From an uncultured Bacteroidia bacterium (GTDB lineage Bacteria; Bacteroidota; Bacteroidia; Bacteroidales; UBA932), in NCBI GenBank assembly GCA_902767465.1, contig CACXHM010000134.1, positions 1 to 5,483 on the forward strand: a stretch of 5,483 bases of DNA, given 5' to 3'. Made by a program: the position numbers and the translations under genes. Shown here piece after piece: positions 1-5,407 of the stretch (position 1 is the stretch's first letter; every line of letters begins with the position of its first letter). The notes under the pieces were generated by a model that did not search any database, was not told where the DNA came from, and saw only the letters and a program-made list of their open reading frames with translations.

Positions 1-11
1 ACAAACCCGGG

Positions 12-34
12 AAAGCGTTAATATACAACGCTTT
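12..34 (-). terminator. Candidate hairpin terminator after the flippase gene
   Basis: AAAGCGTT and AACGCTTT form a perfect 8-bp stem around a 7-base loop (AATATAC). It lies 18 bp beyond the stop codon of the minus-strand flippase gene. Read on the minus strand, the stem ends in TTT and is followed by CCCGGG and TTTGT, so the U-run is weak and interrupted. It could equally serve a gene lying left of the window and read on the plus strand. The inverted repeat is seen directly; its role as terminator is inferred. Confidence 0.4.
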
Positions 35-52
35 AAGAATCAGTATGCGAAG

Positions 53-1513
53 CTAGTGTTTTACAATGACCAGTTTCCAGGCGGCAGCGCAGTAAATCAG
101 CAGAAGCAGTGTTCCGAAGGCCATAAGAGGCCAGGGACCGAGGCCGACGCTGGACAGCGCATGATATGCGGCCCAGAGGACCAGCGCAAAAGTGAAGAAA
201 CCGAGAATGCTTCGAAGGTCATAGTGTATGGGGTATTTGCGCTGCCCTATGAACCAGCTGAGAAGCATTGCGGTGCCATACCCCGCCAAACCGCCCCAGG
301 CGCAGGCCATATATCCCCATCGGGGGATGCCGAACACGTTTACCGCCACCATTACAGCGGCACCGGCAGCACTCATGATTGCTCCCCAATGGGTCTGGTC
401 GCTGAGTTTATACCAAAATGACAAGTTAAAGTAAATGCCCATGAAGATCTCAGCCATCATTACTATTGGCACCACGGCAAGACCTTCCCAGTAACTGCGC
501 CCGATAAGGTGCCGGAGCACGGGCATATACACCACCACGGCAAGAAAAGCAAGCATGGTGAACACCACGAAATACTTCATCCCGTCAGCGAGCGTCTCCG
601 GGCTGTTCCGGTCGCGGCTACCGTTGAATACTATCGGTTCGTAGGCGTAGCGGAACGCCTGTGTAAGCAGGGCCATTATCATGGCGATTTTCGCGCATGC
701 ACCATAAATGCCCAGCTGCACCATCCCTTCCGATCCCGGCATCACAAGAGGATAGAGTATCTTGTCGGCAACCTGATTGAATATGCCAACCAGGCTCAGG
801 ATAAGGAGTGGCCAGCTGTAGGCAAGGAGCCTTCGTGCAAGGGCCCGGTCGAAGCCGTAGGTTATTCCCTTGAGTTCGCGGATAAAACCGAAGGTGACAC
901 AGAATGTGCACAGCAGGTTTACGAAGAAAATCAGCCCGACGCCATAGTCCATACTTACATAAAAAGACTCTGCTGCGGGGAAACGGCCGAAAAACCTGGG
1001 AAGCACCAGGAAAATGCAGAGATTCAACAGGACGTTCGGTATTATGAAAGCAAACTTAAGGCTCATAAACTTGATAGGACGTCCCTGCTGTCTCAGCCGG
1101 CTGAACATTATGGCCTGGAAGGCGTCCAGGGCGACAATCGCTGCCATGCAGGCGATGTATTCCGGGTGGGAGGCGTAGCCGAGAGCTTCGGCAATGGGAT
1201 GCAAAAAGGCCGCCACCAGCACTAGAAATGCCAATCCGACCCCTCCTACCAGACGGAGGATGGTGCTGTAAACCATCTTTTCATCTTCGCCCTCTTTGTT
1301 GCAGAAACGGAACAGGGTTGTTTCCATGCCGAAGGTGAGCAGTGCGAGCAACAGTGCCGTGTATGCATAAAGGTTGGTGACAATGCCGTACCCGCCGCTT
1401 TCTGCGGTGATGATGTTGGTATACAGGGGGACCAGAAGATAGTTTAGAAATCTTCCTACTATACTGCTTAAGCCATAGATGGCCGTATCTTTCGCCAGGG
1501 ATTTCAGATTCAT
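53..1513 (-). CDS. Oligosaccharide/polysaccharide flippase (Wzx-like, MOP superfamily)
   Basis: A 486-residue, very hydrophobic protein with roughly 12 to 14 membrane segments and short charged loops. This is the size and layout of polysaccharide exporters of the MOP superfamily, which move lipid-linked glycans across the inner membrane. It opens with an amphipathic stretch (MNLKSLAKDTAIYGLSSIVG) leading into the first helix, as in Wzx-type flippases. FGMETTLFRF near residues 61-70 and QAFRYAYEPIVF near 285-296 match motifs I know from the Bacteroidetes 'lipopolysaccharide biosynthesis protein' family. The frame stays open 68 codons further upstream, but that extension would run into the divergent cyclophilin gene and reads as non-membrane sequence, so the ATG at 1513-1511 is chosen. 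The stop is TAG. No glycosyltransferases or other glycan genes are visible next to it, so its substrate (O-antigen, capsule or other) cannot be told. A MurJ-like lipid II flippase is less likely from the motifs. Confidence 0.85.
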   Translation of the reverse strand: MNLKSLAKDTAIYGLSSIVGRFLNYLLVPLYTNIITAESGGYGIVTNLYAYTALLLALLTFGMETTLFRFCNKEGEDEKMVYSTILRLVGGVGLAFLVLVAAFLHPIAEALGYASHPEYIACMAAIVALDAFQAIMFSRLRQQGRPIKFMSLKFAFIIPNVLLNLCIFLVLPRFFGRFPAAESFYVSMDYGVGLIFFVNLLCTFCVTFGFIRELKGITYGFDRALARRLLAYSWPLLILSLVGIFNQVADKILYPLVMPGSEGMVQLGIYGACAKIAMIMALLTQAFRYAYEPIVFNGSRDRNSPETLADGMKYFVVFTMLAFLAVVVYMPVLRHLIGRSYWEGLAVVPIVMMAEIFMGIYFNLSFWYKLSDQTHWGAIMSAAGAAVMVAVNVFGIPRWGYMACAWGGLAGYGTAMLLSWFIGQRKYPIHYDLRSILGFFTFALVLWAAYHALSSVGLGPWPLMAFGTLLLLIYCAAAWKLVIVKH

Positions 1514-1536
1514 TCCGAAAGATAGTAAAAAAATGC

Positions 1537-1544
1537 TATATTTG
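1537..1544 (+). promoter_or_regulatory. -7 promoter element of the cyclophilin gene
   Basis: TATATTTG matches the Bacteroidetes primary sigma -7 consensus TAnnTTTG exactly. It lies 48 bp before the ATG of the cyclophilin gene and would give an untranslated leader of about 40 bases. No good TTTG -33 element sits 19-21 bp upstream (the stretch there reads ATTCCGAA), so the match rests on the -7 box alone. In the same 78-bp gap the flippase, on the other strand, has only a one-mismatch box (TATCTTTC, plus-strand 1517-1524) almost touching its start codon. Confidence 0.55.
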
Positions 1545-1591
1545 TCGTACTGGTGAGCCTGGGAGGCCTGAATAGAAATAACAGTTATTAT

Positions 1592-2269
1592 ATGAAAAAG
1601 TATCTGATTTACTGTCTCTCCTTTGCGGTGATTGCACTGGGAGCGGTTTCCTGCGGGAACAAGAAACAAAAAGCTGCATCGGAAGGCGAAACGGCCACCA
1701 ATGTGGCTGAAGAACAACTCATTAAAGATTCAATCAAAGTGGAAAAGAAATTAAGTGATCTGTCCGAAGAGCCGGTATTCGACATCGTTACCAATTATGG
1801 TACAATCAAAGTGAAACTCTACAAAGGAACTCCGAAGCATCGTGCAAACTTTGCAAAGCTCGCACTCTCCGGCTTTTATGACGGGCTTTTGTTCCACAGG
1901 GTAATCAAAGGATTTATGATTCAGGCTGGCGATCCTCTCACCAAAGATCCCGCCAATGCCGATCGTTTCGGCACCGGAGGACCCGGTTACACCGTGCCTG
2001 CCGAGTTTGTGCCTGAATACAGGCATAAAAAAGGCGCTATCGCAGCCGCGCGCCGCGGCGATGCTGCCAATCCGATGAAGGAATCTTCCGGATCGCAGTT
2101 CTACATAGTGCAGAACGAACAGGCTTGTGCACAGCTCGATGGACAGTATACGGTCTTCGGAGAGACAGTAGAAGGCTTAGATGTTATCGACAAGATAGCG
2201 GCAGTAGAAACCGACTATAGGGATCGTCCTGTGGCACAAGTCAAAATAATTAGTGTGAAAGCTGAATAA
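1592..2269 (+). CDS. Lipoprotein peptidyl-prolyl cis-trans isomerase, cyclophilin type
   Basis: A 225-residue protein that should catalyse proline cis-trans isomerisation during folding of envelope proteins. Residues 1-21 are a lipoprotein signal: KK, a hydrophobic core, then GAVSC with the predicted lipidated cysteine at 21. Residues 22-60 are a charged, probably helical linker. The cyclophilin domain fills about 62-223. FHRVIKGFMIQAGDP (101-115) carries the counterparts of human CypA R55, F60 and Q63 (R103, F108, Q111). GSQFY (167-171) and LDGQYTVFG (182-190) follow. CypA F113 and W121 are replaced by Y171 and Q181. A longer reading from 1553 would put 13 residues ahead of the signal peptide, so the ATG at 1592 is preferred. 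The residues after Cys21 are basic (GNKKQK) rather than acidic, so it lacks the acidic surface-export signal seen in many Bacteroidetes lipoproteins, and a periplasm-facing location is inferred. Confidence 0.93.
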   Translation: MKKYLIYCLSFAVIALGAVSCGNKKQKAASEGETATNVAEEQLIKDSIKVEKKLSDLSEEPVFDIVTNYGTIKVKLYKGTPKHRANFAKLALSGFYDGLLFHRVIKGFMIQAGDPLTKDPANADRFGTGGPGYTVPAEFVPEYRHKKGAIAAARRGDAANPMKESSGSQFYIVQNEQACAQLDGQYTVFGETVEGLDVIDKIAAVETDYRDRPVAQVKIISVKAE

Positions 2270-2294
2270 ATGTTCAGTTTGGCTTAATTTTTGC

Positions 2295-2302
2295 TATATT
2301 TG
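2295..2302 (+). promoter_or_regulatory. -7-like promoter element between convergent genes
   Basis: A second TATATTTG lies 25 bp after the cyclophilin stop codon, in the longer context TGCTATATTTGT that is identical to the box in front of the cyclophilin gene. The nearest TTTG upstream (2278-2281) is only 13 bp away, which is shorter than the usual 19 or so, so the -33 is doubtful. No plus-strand gene follows. Transcription from here would run about 80 bases into the terminator hairpin, so a small RNA is one reading and chance in A/T-rich sequence is the other. Confidence 0.4.
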
Positions 2303-2307
2303 TAGCG

Positions 2308-2387
2308 AATAGTTTTTTCATAGGTTAAATTTTAGGTTAGAATTGCGAACGCCGCCCGATGTGATATCGAGCGGCGTTCATCTTTTT
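2308..2387 (+). ncRNA. Candidate small RNA, or 3' untranslated region of the cyclophilin mRNA
   Basis: This stretch of about 80 bases starts a few bases beyond a TATATTTG box and ends in the T-run after a strong hairpin. It contains no open frame worth naming on the plus strand. TAGGTTA occurs twice, at 2321-2327 and 2333-2339, as an imperfect direct repeat with a 12-base period. From memory and unchecked, Bacteroides genomes contain similar CATAG...AGGTTA segments before hairpins. If the upstream box is not a working promoter, this is simply the 3' end of the cyclophilin transcript. Confidence 0.3.
2347..2387 (+). terminator. Strong intrinsic terminator between the convergent genes
   Basis: GAACGCCGCCCGAT (2347-2360) and ATCGAGCGGCGTTC (2366-2379) pair over 14 positions with one C-A mismatch around the 5-base loop GTGAT. 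TTTTT follows at 2383-2387, so the hairpin serves the plus strand and should end the cyclophilin transcript. In a minus-strand transcript the mismatch becomes a U-G wobble and the stem is unbroken, but no U-run follows in that direction. Partial two-way termination, also for the glycosidase operon, is possible. Confidence 0.8.
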
Positions 2388-2401
2388 GTTGGAGTTTGAA
2401 G

Positions 2402-4063
2402 CTATAACCCCGGACGATAGTTGTAGCCGAGGATGTCCATAATGCGAAAATGCTTTTCCATTTTTGCCTTGAAGTGTTCGTAGTCCTTGTTTTCAGGAGT
2501 GCACCACTGCACTTCGCTAAGTGCCTGGAGACGTGGTATCAACATATAGTAGAGTTCCTTGTCATTGCGGATGTATTCTGTCCACATGTTTGCCTGAACA
2601 CCAAGAATGTGCTTTGGAGCATCGGCGGTAAGACCATCGAAAGGTTCGTAACTGTAAACCTTCGCGGCATCAAGCCCTGCCCTGTGGTAACCTGCTCCAA
2701 GGAATTCATTGGTTTCATCCTTCGATTGCTTGTAATCGAAATAACAGTAGGTATTGGGGGTCATGATTACGTCGAAGCCCATTGCAGATGCTTTTTCTCC
2801 TCCTTTGGTCCCTCTCCACGACATGACGGTAGCTCCCTTTGCAAGGTCGCCTTCCAGAATCTCGTCCCATCCGATGATTTTGCGTCCCTTCTTTTCAAGG
2901 TGGTCCTGCACCCTTTTTGTCACATAGTTCTGCAGCCTCTGTTCCTTGGTTGCACCGTCTCCGTCTTTGAGTCCAAGTTCTGCGATTTTTGCCTGGCATG
3001 CAGGGCATTTTTCCCATTCTTTCTTAGGACATTCGTCGCCGCCGATGTGGATGTATTCGCTCGGGAAGAGTTCACAGAGTTCGTCAAGCACATTGAAAAG
3101 GAACTCAAAAGTGCTTTCTTTGCCGACACACAGCACCTGATCGGAAACACCCCAGCGGGTCCAGACCTGGTAGGGGCCCCCCGTGCAGCCGAGCCACGGG
3201 TAGGATGCCATTGCTCCGAGCATGTGGCCGGGGAGGTCGATTTCCGGGATTACTGTTATGCCGAGTTTGTCGGCATAGGCCACGACTTCGCGGATCTGGT
3301 CCTGAGTGTAGTATCCTCCGTAGCGTTTGCCGTCGTTCACTTTCTTGTCATAGGTCTGCTGGGTGCCGCTGCGGAATGCTCCAATCTCGGTGAGTTTGGG
3401 GTATTTCTTGATCTCAATCCTCCATCCCTGGTCTTCGGTAAGGTGCCAATGGAATCGGTTGATCTTGTATATTGCAGCTACATCCAGATAGCGCTTAACT
3501 TGTTCCACGGTATAGAAATGACGCGCAACGTCAAAATGCAGGCCGCGGTATGAAAAACGTGGAGCATCTTTGATCGTGCAGCAGGGAATGGTCCAGCTGG
3601 TCCCTGCCACTGGTTTTCCTGCGTAGATAGCATCGGGCATCATTTGCTTCAGGGTGCTGATGGCATAGAGGAATCCGTTATGGTCGGATGCCGTCACCTT
3701 TATCGCCTTCTTGGAAACCTCAATCACATAGGCTTCCGGAGCGATGGATGCATCCCTTAAAAAGAAGGCTCCCTTGAGCGATCTGATGCTGCCGGCAGCG
3801 TTGATACCGGTAGCCGAAGCGATACTGCTGGGTTTCCCCGTGCACAGGTATAGCTGGTCTGCCAGTTTGCCGATGGCTTCAACTGTCTTGGATTCAAGGG
3901 CAGTGTCATAATTGAAATTGAGCCCTTTGAGTTTCAGGCAGCCCTTGCCCATTTCGATGTTTTGGGGCTGGGGGATGATGTCCAGGCCTTGCTTGCCAGT
4001 CTTGGTTGCACTCAAGCCTATACAGCAGAGTGCGCATGCGAGAAATAAAACGAATCTTTTCAT
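2402..4063 (-). CDS. Secreted beta-N-acetylhexosaminidase, glycoside hydrolase family 20
   Basis: A 553-residue exo-glycosidase expected to remove terminal beta-linked GlcNAc or GalNAc from glycans (EC 3.2.1.52). Residues 1-19 are a signal peptide with likely cleavage after GLSA. An N-terminal GH20b-type domain covers about 27-165. The catalytic barrel begins at SYRGLHFDVAR (171-181; R173 is the usual substrate-binding arginine) and includes HWHLTEDQGWR (205-215) and HIGGDECPKKEW (339-350). D343-E344 is the GH20 catalytic pair for the substrate-assisted mechanism. Further active-site tryptophans are likely W399, W416 and W494. The protein ends soon after the barrel, with no added carbohydrate-binding domain. 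The frame stays open 52 codons upstream, but that part overlaps the transporter gene and precedes the signal peptide, so the ATG at 4063-4061 is chosen. It starts 2 bp after the transporter stop codon (TAG-AT-ATG), which implies co-transcription and probably translational coupling. Whether it trims host glycans or cell-wall sugars cannot be told. Confidence 0.95.
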   Translation of the reverse strand: MKRFVLFLACALCCIGLSATKTGKQGLDIIPQPQNIEMGKGCLKLKGLNFNYDTALESKTVEAIGKLADQLYLCTGKPSSIASATGINAAGSIRSLKGAFFLRDASIAPEAYVIEVSKKAIKVTASDHNGFLYAISTLKQMMPDAIYAGKPVAGTSWTIPCCTIKDAPRFSYRGLHFDVARHFYTVEQVKRYLDVAAIYKINRFHWHLTEDQGWRIEIKKYPKLTEIGAFRSGTQQTYDKKVNDGKRYGGYYTQDQIREVVAYADKLGITVIPEIDLPGHMLGAMASYPWLGCTGGPYQVWTRWGVSDQVLCVGKESTFEFLFNVLDELCELFPSEYIHIGGDECPKKEWEKCPACQAKIAELGLKDGDGATKEQRLQNYVTKRVQDHLEKKGRKIIGWDEILEGDLAKGATVMSWRGTKGGEKASAMGFDVIMTPNTYCYFDYKQSKDETNEFLGAGYHRAGLDAAKVYSYEPFDGLTADAPKHILGVQANMWTEYIRNDKELYYMLIPRLQALSEVQWCTPENKDYEHFKAKMEKHFRIMDILGYNYRPGL

Positions 4064-4065
4064 AT

Positions 4066-4629
4066 CTAATAAAAAACGAATCCTATGAATCCTCCTGCGA
4101 GGATGAGCAGAATGGGATTTACTTTCCAGAAGAATGCGGCTGCAAAGCTCCCGGCGAGCAGGGCCCATGCGCTCCAATCTGCAAAGTTCTCTCTGATAAC
4201 CTCTATTTGCGGCATCCATCCGTCCATGGAGATCCGCAGAATCAGTATAATGGCAGCGGCTCCTATCAGTCCTGCCACTGCCGGGCGCAGGCCGCTCATT
4301 ATGTCGCTGAACAGAGTGGTGCGATGGTATTTATTATATAAGGTAATTATTCCATAAAATATGATGAAAGATGGCAGTACCAGAGCGAATGTGGCAAGCG
4401 CCGATCCTGCGATGCCTGCCACTTCATACCCGGTGTAGGTGGCGCAGTTGACTCCGATGGGCCCGGGGGTGCATTGTGAGATGGCGACGATATCGGTGAA
4501 CTGTGCTTCCGTGAGCCAGCCGAAGCGCCCAACCACCTCCGCCTGAATCAGCGACAGCATTGCCGCGCCTCCGCCGAAGGTGAAGAGCCCGATAAGGAAG
4601 AAGGTGGCGAACAACTGCAGAAGGGTCAT
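4066..4629 (-). CDS. Chromate transporter family protein, second half-size subunit
   Basis: A 187-residue membrane protein of the CHR (ChrA) family, in the short single-domain form that works in pairs. Key motifs are FTFGGGAAMLSLIQAE (16-31), QCTPGPIGVNCATYTGY (52-68), LPSFII (85-90) and GLRPAVAGLIG (113-123). The hydrophobic profile suggests about five or six membrane segments. The first family members described export chromate, but many homologues have no proven substrate, so chromate resistance is not assured here. The ATG at 4629-4627 overlaps the stop of the upstream partner gene as ATGA, which fixes the start. The 48 extra upstream codons are polar and lie inside the partner gene, so they are rejected. 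It is followed after 2 bp by the glycosidase gene. Confidence 0.9.
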   Translation of the reverse strand: MTLLQLFATFFLIGLFTFGGGAAMLSLIQAEVVGRFGWLTEAQFTDIVAISQCTPGPIGVNCATYTGYEVAGIAGSALATFALVLPSFIIFYGIITLYNKYHRTTLFSDIMSGLRPAVAGLIGAAAIILILRISMDGWMPQIEVIRENFADWSAWALLAGSFAAAFFWKVNPILLILAGGFIGFVFY

Positions 4630-5183
4630 TTCTTCGAGCGCGCCTCCTTCGCAAGGCTTGCCGATGCAGCGGCTATTATAGTTAGCAATATAATGTAGAT
4701 GGGGGAGATCTTTAAGAAAGCTACGGCAATGAGCGAAGCGGCGCAGATTGCCCAAGCCCACCATCTCCGGCACCCCTTCCTCGCAAGGTTAACGGCCGGC
4801 ACGAGAATGAGACCCACCGCTACGGGACGTATTCCACGGAAGATTTTCATGACCACCGGATTGTCTTTTATGCCAGTGAAAAGCATTGCTATGAGAAGGA
4901 TGATCACGAAAGACGGGAGTACTGCTCCAAGACTTGCGGCAACGGCTCCCTTAAGTCCGCGCAGGTGATACCCGGAATAAATTGCCATATTGACCGCCAG
5001 GATGCCGGGAGCGCTTTGGGCGAGTACGATGATGTCTGGCATATCCTCTTCGCTGATCCAGTCTCTTTTCCGCATCTCTGCTTCTATCAATGGGATCATG
5101 GCGTAACCTCCACCGATTGTAAATGCCCCGATTTTGGCGAAGACACCGAAGATGTTCCAAAGAGAGACCCCTGTTTTTCGCAT
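4626..5183 (-). CDS. Chromate transporter family protein, first half-size subunit
   Basis: A 185-residue membrane protein, homologous to its downstream neighbour and carrying the same signature set: FTIGGGYAMIPLIEAEM (21-37), QSAPGILAVNMAIYSGY (56-72), LPSFVI (89-94) and GIRPVAVGLI (117-126). The two halves together correspond to the two domains of a full-length ChrA, so a heterodimer is expected, as described for paired short CHR proteins. The tail is basic (ARSKK). It is the first gene of a minus-strand operon; its TGA overlaps the partner's ATG. Its start codon at 5183-5181 lies 35 bp from the -33 element of the divergent rRNA promoter. The transported ion is unknown. Confidence 0.9.
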   Translation of the reverse strand: MRKTGVSLWNIFGVFAKIGAFTIGGGYAMIPLIEAEMRKRDWISEEDMPDIIVLAQSAPGILAVNMAIYSGYHLRGLKGAVAASLGAVLPSFVIILLIAMLFTGIKDNPVVMKIFRGIRPVAVGLILVPAVNLARKGCRRWWAWAICAASLIAVAFLKISPIYIILLTIIAAASASLAKEARSKK

Positions 5184-5200
5184 AGTTTACGAAAATAGTA

Positions 5201-5233
5201 AAAAAATACGAAAAAAAGTTTGCATGAATCAAA
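5201..5233 (-). promoter_or_regulatory. Possible promoter of the transporter-glycosidase operon
   Basis: Read on the minus strand, TTTG (5233-5230) is followed after 21 bp by TATTTTTT (5208-5201), which matches TAnnTTTG except for the final G. Transcription would begin about 14 bases before the ATG. A second near-match, TATTTTCG (5197-5190), lies closer to the gene. Both are weak in such A/T-rich sequence. If real, this promoter overlaps the rRNA promoter on the other strand. Confidence 0.3.
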
Positions 5234-5249
5234 AAAGTGAGTATCTTTG
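5219..5249 (+). promoter_or_regulatory. rRNA operon promoter (TTTG-N19-TATCTTTG)
   Basis: TTTG at 5219-5222 and TATCTTTG at 5242-5249 match both elements of the Bacteroidetes primary-sigma promoter (TTTG, TAnnTTTG) with a 19-bp spacer. The start of transcription is expected near 5253-5255, about 155 bases before the mature 16S end. A-tracts centred near 5193, 5203 and 5214 lie just upstream of the -33 element, where they could act as an UP-like element or bend the DNA. The two boxes are seen directly; use by the rRNA operon follows from position. Confidence 0.85.
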
Positions 5250-5253
5250 CAGC

Positions 5254-5407
5254 CCGTTTCGGAAAAAGGATTTCCAAACGGATGATCTTTGAAAATATTG
5301 GAAGAACAAGTACAAGCAAGTACCGAGAACAAAAATAGATCGAGAGCGTCAATTCTTATTAAGAAATTGTCAGGAAGTCGGAGATCAAGCTAGAATTATA
5401 GAAATAT
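5254..5407 (+). other. 16S rRNA precursor leader
   Basis: The segment between the expected transcription start and the mature 16S. It begins with an inverted repeat, CCGTTT(C)GGAAA (5254-5265) against TTTCCAAACGG (5271-5281), 11 pairs with one bulged C. GATCTTTGAAAATATTGG (5284-5301) follows and resembles the boxA-type antitermination sequence expected in bacterial rRNA leaders. CAAGTAC is repeated at 5307-5313 and 5317-5323. A smaller hairpin, CAATTCTT/AAGAAATTG, lies at 5350-5369. The 3' partner of any RNase III processing stem would lie beyond the window. No gene is seen here. Confidence 0.7.

Noticed and set aside
509..1225. Open frame of 238 codons on the plus strand, antisense to the flippase
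   Set aside because: The product is His/Glu-rich low-complexity sequence, as expected opposite a membrane protein gene; no promoter or domain is seen.
1577..1589. Inverted repeat AATAAC-A-GTTATT just before the cyclophilin ATG
   Set aside because: A one-base spacer cannot form a hairpin loop, and a 6-bp half site in A/T-rich sequence is weak evidence for an operator.
1514..1717. N-terminal extension of the flippase frame by 68 codons
   Set aside because: It overlaps the divergent cyclophilin gene and covers its signal peptide region; the residues do not look like a membrane protein start, and the ATG at 1513 begins a typical flippase N-terminus.
2274..2321. Fifteen-codon minus-strand frame MKKLFATNIAKIKPN
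   Set aside because: The start looks attractive, but it overlaps the plus-strand promoter-like box, has no promoter of its own and is short enough to arise by chance.
2450..3553. Open frame of 367 codons on the plus strand, antisense to the glycosidase
   Set aside because: The opposite strand is an unambiguous GH20 enzyme with catalytic motifs; the antisense product is Cys- and Phe-rich with no recognisable domain.
4064..4219. N-terminal extension of the glycosidase frame by 52 codons
   Set aside because: It lies inside the transporter gene and would bury a clear signal peptide that starts at 4063.
4630..4773. N-terminal extension of the second CHR protein by 48 codons
   Set aside because: Polar, Cys/His/Arg-rich sequence inside the partner gene; the ATGA overlap and family length favour the start at 4629.
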